Shown: in pieces, positions 8,959-12,835 of the stretch
How the letters are laid out: each line of letters starts with the position of its first letter
Position numbering within the stretch: the stretch's first letter is position 1
NCBI GenBank assembly: GCA_009774615.1
Contig: VSOC01000108.1
Coordinates: 1-12,835 of the forward strand
Source of the DNA: Lachnospiraceae bacterium
GTDB lineage: Bacteria > Bacillota > Clostridia > Lachnospirales > Lachnospiraceae
Direction: 5' to 3'
DNA length: 12,835 bases
The notes under the pieces: generated by a model
What the model was told of the DNA's origin: nothing
What the model saw: the letters and a program-made list of their open reading frames with translations, nothing else
The model's database searches: none
Made by a program: the position numbers and the translations under genes

Positions 8959-9092
8959 TGTTTTCTTAGTTGGCAGCTTTTTTGATTCCTTCACGGCTGC
9001 CTTGGTTATTTCGATATTTAATGATGATTATTTCCTTTTCAGGCAAAATAAGCCTATCTTTAGGCCCACGCCGCCATAATAGTGCACATTCC

Positions 9093-9121
9093 ATCTTAAC
9101 ATATGGTTGTCAAGGTGTCAA
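9093..9121 (-). promoter_or_regulatory. Sigma-A promoter of rpoB-rpoC
   Basis: Reading the minus strand, TTGACA (9116-9121), a 17-bp spacer and TAAGAT (9093-9098) form a near-consensus promoter. Transcription would start near 9086 and give a leader of about 140 nt before the rpoB ATG. A second TTGACA (9108-9113) lies 8 bp downstream of the first but has only a weak -10 (AATGTG). This promoter is back to back with the divergent promoter at 9133-9161. Confidence 0.7.
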
Positions 9122-9132
9122 GCATTTTTTGC

Positions 9133-9161
9133 TTGCCTTTTTTTCAATAAAATGGTATACT
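9133..9161 (+). promoter_or_regulatory. Sigma-A promoter of the lysine-rich membrane protein gene
   Basis: TTGCCT (9133-9138), a 17-bp spacer and TATACT (9156-9161), with TG at 9153-9154 making an extended -10. Transcription would start near 9168, about 67 nt before the ATG at 9235. The -35 box is 11 bp from the -35 box of the divergent rpoB promoter. Confidence 0.7.
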
Positions 9162-9219
9162 AGATTAGATATTGGGCAGGCATAAATTGGCGAAGTATCG
9201 TCTGTCACACGTAAGAATT

Positions 9220-9225
9220 GGAGGG
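9220..9225 (+). promoter_or_regulatory. Ribosome binding site deciding the start of the membrane protein
   Basis: GGAGGG lies 9 nt before the ATG at 9235. This start is chosen over a TTG at 9172, which has no ribosome binding site, falls only a few bases after the predicted transcription start, and would place 21 extra polar residues before the membrane segment. Confidence 0.8.
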
Positions 9226-9234
9226 TTCCCCAAG

Positions 9235-9738
9235 ATGAGTACATTTATGAAAGTTCTCTTTGTTATTCTGGTGATTTTAATCATCATCCTGGCCGTGCTC
9301 TATTATTTCGGACGCAAGCTGGAACGGCGGCAGATGGAGCAGCAGTCGATGTTAAAGGCGGCGGAACAGGTCGTGTCTATGCTGATTATTGATAAGAAGA
9401 AGATGAAAATTAAGGAGTCAGGGCTGCCAAAGATGGTGATAGACCAGACACCGAAATATATGGCCTGGGCGAAGGTTCCTATCGTCAAGGCAAAGGTCGG
9501 GCCAAAGATTATGACCTTGATTGCCGACGAAAAGGTTTTTGCAACGCTTCCGGTAAAAACAGAAGTTAAGGCCGTGGTCAGCGGAATTTATATCACGCAG
9601 ATTAAGAGTGTAAGAGGCGGAAAGTTAGAAACGGCTCCGCCAAAAAAGAAAGGAATTTTTGCCCGGTTTAAGAAAGATAAGGATGCCGGCGGAAAGAAAG
9701 ACGACAAAAAAGTAAAAAATGATAAGAAAAAAAGCTGA
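9235..9738 (+). CDS. Unrecognised single-pass membrane protein with lysine-rich tail
   Basis: A 167-residue protein whose family I do not recognise. Residues 6-25 form one very hydrophobic segment (VLFVILVILIIILAVLYYFG). A charged, probably helical stretch follows (27-46, RKLERRQMEQQSMLKAAEQV). Residues 47-127 look like a compact, beta-rich domain with alternating hydrophobic residues. The tail (about 129-167) is Lys-rich with few hydrophobics (PPKKKGIFARFKKDKD, then KKDDKKVKNDKKKS). There is little positive charge before the membrane segment and a strongly basic region after it, so the positive-inside rule suggests a cytoplasmic C-terminus. The tail might bind nucleic acid or acidic lipid; this is only inference. 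The gene stands alone between its own promoter and terminator, divergent from rpoB, and looks like real, well-expressed coding sequence. Confidence 0.8.
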   Translation: MSTFMKVLFVILVILIIILAVLYYFGRKLERRQMEQQSMLKAAEQVVSMLIIDKKKMKIKESGLPKMVIDQTPKYMAWAKVPIVKAKVGPKIMTLIADEKVFATLPVKTEVKAVVSGIYITQIKSVRGGKLETAPPKKKGIFARFKKDKDAGGKKDDKKVKNDKKKS

Positions 9739-9767
9739 ATCGCGAATGCATAGTATGAATCATGCAG

Positions 9768-9802
9768 AAAAAAGGCTGCCGGGAACACCGACGGCCTTTT
9801 TT
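9768..9802. terminator. Bidirectional rho-independent terminator
   Basis: AAAAAAGGCTGCCGG (9768-9782) pairs with 9788-9802 (CCGACGGCCTTTTTT), with one mismatch and one G-U wobble, around a 5-nt loop. It ends in T6 on the plus strand and, by symmetry, in a T-run on the minus strand. It lies between the convergent membrane-protein gene and the DUF1934 gene and can end both transcripts. Confidence 0.85.
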
Positions 9803-9821
9803 AAACCGGCAAATCCCGTTC

Positions 9822-10268
9822 CTACGACCGAAGATGCACCTGGGCCTGGGATCGGGACTGGATGGCTACCTGGATATTGCACTCGGAAATATGCTCATAG
9901 TTAATGTCCAGGGAGTATTCTACCAAAACATTTAAGCTGTCCTCTTTTTCGCTGACATGAATACTTCTTGTACTTAAGCCGACCATCATATCCCCCATGG
10001 GGGTTGCATAACAGGTCAGGCGTTTTTTATTTTTCTCAAAGGTCATGTGAACATTCGTTAAGCCGGATTTAATAATGTCCATGCTGTCAGGCTGGATTTT
10101 AATTAAGTTGCGGATCTTTCCTTCATAACCTTCCAGCACCTCATCATAGGTGATGTAGTGCTTTCCGTTTTTCATGTAGTAGGCACCGGTGGTAATCATT
10201 TCGATATCGCTGTTATCTCCGTCAATCATCTGCATTCCGCTGATGGTTATTAATACGTCTTTTGTCAT
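9822..10268 (-). CDS. DUF1934 / YwiB-like protein
   Basis: A 148-residue protein resembling the DUF1934 family (Bacillus YwiB), small calycin-like beta-barrel proteins of unknown function. The opening MTKDVLITISGMQ and the following stretch (TTGAYYMKNGKHYITYDEVL) have the strand-turn-strand look expected for the family. Further alternating strands run to the C-terminus (RLTCYATPMGDMMVGLSTRS, then LNVLVEYSLDINYE). There is no signal peptide or membrane segment, so it is probably cytoplasmic. The start has AAGGAGT (10275-10281) about 7 nt upstream. It lies 59 nt downstream of ddl on the same strand with no terminator between them, so it is probably cotranscribed, and it ends just before a shared terminator. 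The family call is from memory of sequence character. Confidence 0.72.
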   Translation of the reverse strand: MTKDVLITISGMQMIDGDNSDIEMITTGAYYMKNGKHYITYDEVLEGYEGKIRNLIKIQPDSMDIIKSGLTNVHMTFEKNKKRLTCYATPMGDMMVGLSTRSIHVSEKEDSLNVLVEYSLDINYEHISECNIQVAIQSRSQAQVHLRS

Positions 10269-10327
10269 TTCTTTACTCCTTATGGCGTTTCAGGAAAATG
10301 CTGGAAAGTATCCGAAAATGACTTTCT

Positions 10328-11398
10328 TCACGCACGCTTTCGGGCGTGGCGCAGAAGCTTTTCGACTAATTCCTGTTTTTTAATTTCTCTGGCTTCCCAC
10401 AGCATAGGGTACATGCTGATGGCAGTAAAACCAGGCATGGTGTTGATTTCGTTAAAGATTATTGTTCCGTCAGGTTCGACAAAAAAGTCTACGCGGGACA
10501 AACCATAACCATCCACGGCTTTAAAAATGGCTTTGGCAATTTCCGGGATTTTTTCGGCAGCATCCCCGGGAAGCTTTGGATCGGTAATCGTCTGGGACTG
10601 GGGATTATGATATTTTGCATCATAATCATAGAATTCGGCTCCGGCCAGGATTTCTCCCACACCGCTGGCAATCACCGGCTCTGTTCCGCCGCCGAACACC
10701 GCACACTCCACTTCATGACCGGTAATCTTTTCCTCAACCAGTATCTTGCGATCCTCTGCCGCTGCCAGATAAAGACCGCGAACCAGCTCTTCCCGGGAAG
10801 CGGCACAGCTTACTCCGCACGAAGAACCGGCATTGGAAGGTTTAATAAAAACAGGGTAGGGTATGTGCGCTTCGATTCTCTCCACAACCTTATCGACAGA
10901 TTCCAGTTCATCTTTCATCACCGGTTCATACACTGCCTGCCGAATGCCCAGTTTTTCTGCAATCTGTTTTGTATATAATTTATCCATGGACAATGCCGAT
11001 GCCAGCACGCCGCAGCCCACATAGGGAATCCCAGCCATCTCCAAAAGCCCCTGAATAGTTCCGTCCTCCCCAAAAAGCCCGTGAAGTACCGGAAAAACCA
11101 AATCCAAAGGCTGCCGGGTTACTCTTTTGTCCTTATCGTTCATATCCGTAATCAGCGCACACTTCTTTGTCGCATCCGGAAGGATCACTGCTTCCACCGT
11201 GCTTTCCCTCCAAGTTCCCGAAGAAATATCCTCCGCACGCTCTGCCTTCAGCCAATGCCCCTCCTTGGTAATCCCAATCAGCAGAACCTGATATTTTTCC
11301 TTATCAATCTGCTCAATAATATTTACTGCCGACATACACGAAACCTCATGCTCCGACGACTGTCCGCCAAAAATCACTGCAAGATTTAATCTATCCAT
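10328..11398 (-). CDS. ddl: D-alanine--D-alanine ligase
   Basis: This 356-residue ATP-grasp ligase joins two D-alanines using ATP; the dipeptide is then added to UDP-MurNAc-tripeptide for peptidoglycan. The N-terminal motif GGQSSEHEVS carries Glu16, the substrate-orienting residue. HGLFGEDGTIQG is at 106-117 and the ATP-binding KPSNAGSSCGV at 186-196. The omega loop EFYDYDAKY (255-263) ends in Lys-Tyr, as in D-Ala-D-Ala ligases. The different omega loop of VanA-type D-Ala-D-Lac enzymes is absent, so no intrinsic vancomycin resistance is suggested. Arg302, Asp304, Glu317 and Asn319 match the phosphate and magnesium ligands of E. coli DdlB (Asp257, Glu270 and Asn272 there). Length is normal. 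GAGGAG (11407-11412) lies 8 nt before the ATG. It is first in a likely two-gene unit with the DUF1934 gene. Confidence 0.96.
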   Translation of the reverse strand: MDRLNLAVIFGGQSSEHEVSCMSAVNIIEQIDKEKYQVLLIGITKEGHWLKAERAEDISSGTWRESTVEAVILPDATKKCALITDMNDKDKRVTRQPLDLVFPVLHGLFGEDGTIQGLLEMAGIPYVGCGVLASALSMDKLYTKQIAEKLGIRQAVYEPVMKDELESVDKVVERIEAHIPYPVFIKPSNAGSSCGVSCAASREELVRGLYLAAAEDRKILVEEKITGHEVECAVFGGGTEPVIASGVGEILAGAEFYDYDAKYHNPQSQTITDPKLPGDAAEKIPEIAKAIFKAVDGYGLSRVDFFVEPDGTIIFNEINTMPGFTAISMYPMLWEAREIKKQELVEKLLRHARKRA

Positions 11399-11458
11399 AA
11401 TTCGTTCTCCTCATTTCTCTGTCAAACACCCCTGACTTCCATAGCAAAGGAAACGCAG

Positions 11459-11534
11459 AATGCCCGATAAAGCGGGGCCGACTCTCCGCTTCGTTACTTC
11501 CCTGACGGGTAAAAAAACGCATCCACAGGGCATT
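11459..11534 (-). promoter_or_regulatory. Structured 5' leader of ddl, candidate regulatory RNA
   Basis: In the minus-strand RNA, AATGCCC (11534-11528) pairs with GGGCATT (11465-11459). This encloses two hairpins: CCC-GTCA-GGG (11509-11500) and AAGCGG/CCGCTT (11491-11486 with 11475-11470). An alternative pairing of CCCTG (11530-11526) with CAGGG (11504-11500) conflicts with the outer stem. The leader from promoter to ATG is about 140 nt, long for a simple gene. I see no T-box, and no riboswitch I can name. The regulatory role is inference. Confidence 0.35.
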
Positions 11535-11541
11535 TTCTATG

Positions 11542-11569
11542 TTTACATTATATCATATCTGCCCATAAT
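11542..11569 (+). promoter_or_regulatory. Possible plus-strand promoter towards spoIIR
   Basis: TTTACA (11542-11547), a 16-bp spacer and CATAAT (11564-11569) make a plausible but weak sigma-A promoter, overlapping the ddl promoter on the other strand. In Bacillus spoIIR is read by forespore sigma-F; I could not find a convincing sigma-F promoter here, so this is only one candidate. Confidence 0.25.
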
Positions 11570-11575
11570 TACAAA
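11547..11575 (-). promoter_or_regulatory. Promoter of ddl
   Basis: On the minus strand, TATAAT (11547-11552) is preceded by TGA (11553-11555), giving a consensus extended -10. TTTGTA (11570-11575) sits 17 bp upstream as a weak -35. Transcription would start near 11540. No other good promoter lies closer to ddl. Confidence 0.65.
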
Positions 11576-11577
11576 TA

Positions 11578-11593
11578 GAATCGAATTCGCTTC
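11578..11593. promoter_or_regulatory. Near-palindrome, possible operator
   Basis: GAATCGAATTCGCTTC is an imperfect dyad: the central CGAATTCG is perfect and the GAA/TTC ends match. It lies upstream of the ddl promoter and ahead of spoIIR. The inverted CGAA half-sites recall part of the Spo0A box (TGnCGAA), but the TG is missing on both sides. Confidence 0.25.
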
Positions 11594-11606
11594 AAAAACA
11601 AAATTT

Positions 11607-11693
11607 AAGGAAAAGATTACATAAAAGAAAAGATTACATAATGAGGAAAAGATTACATAAGAGGAAAAGATTAGATAAAAAAGGATTATATAA
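11607..11693 (+). repeat. Five tandem copies of a purine-rich repeat upstream of spoIIR
   Basis: The unit is roughly (G)AGGAAAAGATTACATAA. Cores occur at 11615-11624, 11632-11641 and 11651-11660 (all GATTACATAA), 11669-11678 (GATTAGATAA) and 11684-11693 (GATTATATAA). Start-to-start spacing is 17, 19, 18 and 15 bp. Degeneracy increases towards the gene. The array runs almost to the ribosome binding site of spoIIR, so at least part would be in its leader. Confidence 0.9.
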
Positions 11694-11696
11694 AAG

Positions 11697-11703
11697 AAAG
11701 GAG
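11697..11703 (+). promoter_or_regulatory. Ribosome binding site of spoIIR
   Basis: AAAGGAG lies 13 nt before the ATG at 11717, longer than the usual 6-10 nt. No closer in-frame start exists, so translation may be modest. Confidence 0.55.
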
Positions 11704-11716
11704 CGTTACTGTTTCC

Positions 11717-12445
11717 ATGAAAAAAAACTTATTTCTTATTCTCCTGTGTTTTTTGTCCGCTCTTTGCCTCTGGTTTGCGCAAATCCGACGTGAGCAGCTA
11801 AACCTTGCCGGGCGCATAGCCCCGCAGATCCTGCGCTTCCATGTTATTGCCAACAGCAATTCTTCCAAAGACCAGGAAATCAAGCTGAATGTTAAATCCT
11901 ATTTGCTTGAACATATTTACCAGGAATTTGCCAAAAGCTTCCCGCAGAAAAATCCCACAAAAGAAGACCTTAAATCCTTCCTTCGCACACATAAAGAAGA
12001 CCTGGAGAGCGACACAAAAAATTATATCCGCCAGATGGGTAAGTCCTATCCTGTTTCCCTGGAAATTACCTGGTGCGAATTTCCGGAAAAAACGTATGGA
12101 AACCTCCGCCTTCCTGCCGGAACTTATGAAGCAGCCCAGTTAAAGATCGGTGCCGCCCGCGGCCATAACTGGTGGTGTGTGCTTTATCCCAAAGTCTGTA
12201 TAACAAAAGACGCTCTCACTGCAGTTCCCGATTCCTCCTTAGAAGAACTATCGCAAATTCTCTCTCCGGAAGATTATCAGAAACTGCTGCTTGAGCGTCC
12301 TGCATTCATGCCGAATATACGTTTTTCCTTTTTTACCTTTGAAAAGCTGGGGCTAAAACCCTCTACTCCTGACAACCCTCAGCCTGCAAATGAAAAAATG
12401 CCCGATTACTCCGTCAGTTCCCCCAGCCCGTTTACTCCCCAGTAA
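11717..12445 (+). CDS. spoIIR: Stage II sporulation protein R
   Basis: This 242-residue protein matches SpoIIR, the forespore-made protein that is exported towards the mother cell and activates SpoIIGA to cleave pro-sigma-E. Residues 4-21 are a hydrophobic signal or anchor segment. Family motifs are ILRFHVIANS (38-47, followed by the usual Asp-Gln at 52-53) and LPAGTYEAAQLKIGAARGHN (132-151), running into the hallmark WWCVLYP. The C-terminus (about 213-242) is a Pro/Ser/Thr-rich extension with no obvious fold. The last 40 bp overlap the convergent gene on the other strand. In Bacillus the gene is under sigma-F; here the upstream region is filled by a tandem repeat array. Its presence implies the organism can, or recently could, form endospores. 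Confidence 0.93.
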   Translation: MKKNLFLILLCFLSALCLWFAQIRREQLNLAGRIAPQILRFHVIANSNSSKDQEIKLNVKSYLLEHIYQEFAKSFPQKNPTKEDLKSFLRTHKEDLESDTKNYIRQMGKSYPVSLEITWCEFPEKTYGNLRLPAGTYEAAQLKIGAARGHNWWCVLYPKVCITKDALTAVPDSSLEELSQILSPEDYQKLLLERPAFMPNIRFSFFTFEKLGLKPSTPDNPQPANEKMPDYSVSSPSPFTPQ

Positions 12446-12835
12446 TAATTTAAAAGTGCCTGGGTCATATCCAAATCGGCGGACTTACAGGCGGCCTCTG
12501 CTGCACAGTAAGCCAGTTCTTCTCCCAGATATTCTGCCTGTCCCATCATCCCTAACTGATATTTGCGGATCGCCCCGTCCCATTTGATCTGCGCGGCATC
12601 AAAGGCAGTTTGGGCAGCGGTCAGCGCGGCCTGTTTTTCAAATAAGGTCTGGTACAGGCTGTCTATCGTAATTGAAAGCTGCTGCATCGCCTGTTCTAAG
12701 CCCTGTTCTTTTGCGCGGTAATCTTTATTTTCATACTTTCCGTTATTATCCGCATCGTTGGGGGACGAATTTTGCATATTGATAATGGTGTAATTATTTT
12801 TTGGCGCGATGGCTTTATCTGCCTCAAAGTCAATC
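12406..12835 (-). CDS. C-terminal part of a helical, TolC-like protein (cut by window edge)
   Basis: The reading frame is open from the right edge of the window to a TAA at 12406-12408, giving the last 142 residues of a longer protein. An ATG at 12777 is internal; upstream codons continue without a stop (IDFEADKAIAPKNNYTIIN). The visible part is helical and Ala/Gln-rich: heptad-like stretches (LEQAMQQLSITIDSLYQTLF, then KQAALTAAQTAFDAAQIKWD), the segment KYQLGMMGQAEYLGEELAY, and an ending in LLNYYWGVNGLGELTE. This resembles the C-terminal helices of TolC/outer-membrane-efflux family proteins, which also occur as exported proteins in Firmicutes. The family call is tentative because most of the protein lies outside. 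It overlaps the end of spoIIR by 40 bp with no terminator between. Confidence 0.6.
   Translation of the reverse strand, partial: IDFEADKAIAPKNNYTIINMQNSSPNDADNNGKYENKDYRAKEQGLEQAMQQLSITIDSLYQTLFEKQAALTAAQTAFDAAQIKWDGAIRKYQLGMMGQAEYLGEELAYCAAEAACKSADLDMTQALLNYYWGVNGLGELTE

Noticed and set aside
9172..9234. TTG-initiated N-terminal extension of the membrane protein
   Set aside because: No ribosome binding site precedes the TTG, it falls almost at the predicted transcription start, and it would put 21 polar residues before the membrane segment. The ATG at 9235 has GGAGGG at good spacing.
10328..11398. Vancomycin-resistance (VanA or VanC type) ligase
   Set aside because: The omega loop reads EFYDYDAKY with Lys-Tyr in the D-Ala-D-Ala ligase position, and no vanH, vanX or vanT-like gene is nearby.
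11607..11693. CRISPR-like array
   Set aside because: The repeats adjoin with no unique spacers of 30 bp or so, the unit is only about 17 bp, and there are no cas genes. It is a simple tandem repeat.
11605..11700. Sigma-F promoter for spoIIR
   Set aside because: GGAAAAGATT partly fits the -10 pattern, but no GTATA-like -35 occurs at 14-16 bp from any copy, so no promoter is called.
12406..12777. A complete 123-residue gene starting at the ATG at 12777
   Set aside because: The frame is open for 19 more codons to the window edge, the first residues look internal, and there is no ribosome binding site before the ATG. It is treated as the 3' end of a larger gene.

Overview
The window looks like a chromosomal segment of a spore-forming, low-to-mid GC Clostridia bacterium, most likely a member of the Lachnospiraceae. 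The evidence is the RpoB N-terminus (MEKSRMRPVKAGKSMRMSFS...), long acidic C-terminal tails on RpoB and RpoC, a cell-wall-binding repeat protein, a DUF1934/YwiB-type protein and a SpoIIR homologue. Taxonomy is inferred from recalled family character; no search was run.

Layout. (1) 1-1277: an extended -10 promoter, a roughly 100-nt foldable leader and a secreted protein of about 12 choline-binding/CW_binding_1-type repeats (+). It ends in a hairpin terminator shared with the convergent rpoC. (2) 1336-8943, minus strand: the rpoB-rpoC operon, genes 21 nt apart, transcribed from a good sigma-A promoter at 9093-9121. No ribosomal-protein or elongation-factor genes flank it here. (3) 9133-9802, plus strand: a divergently transcribed, unrecognised one-pass membrane protein with a lysine-rich tail, ending in a second bidirectional terminator. 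(4) 9822-11398, minus strand: ddl (D-alanine--D-alanine ligase) followed by a DUF1934 gene, probably one transcript with a structured leader. (5) 11399-11716: a 318-bp divergent intergenic region holding the ddl promoter and leader, an 8-bp-core palindrome and five tandem copies of a purine-rich repeat. (6) 11717-12445, plus strand: spoIIR. (7) 12406 to the right edge, minus strand: the 3' part of a helical, TolC-like gene that overlaps spoIIR tail to tail by 40 bp.

The genes form a housekeeping and envelope neighbourhood rather than one pathway. rpoBC supplies the catalytic core of RNA polymerase. ddl makes the D-Ala-D-Ala dipeptide for peptidoglycan. The repeat protein probably binds the cell wall. 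SpoIIR is the forespore signal that triggers pro-sigma-E processing. There are no mobile elements, CRISPR arrays, tRNAs or rRNAs. The least explained parts are non-coding: the leader of the repeat protein, the ddl leader, and the repeat array in front of spoIIR.
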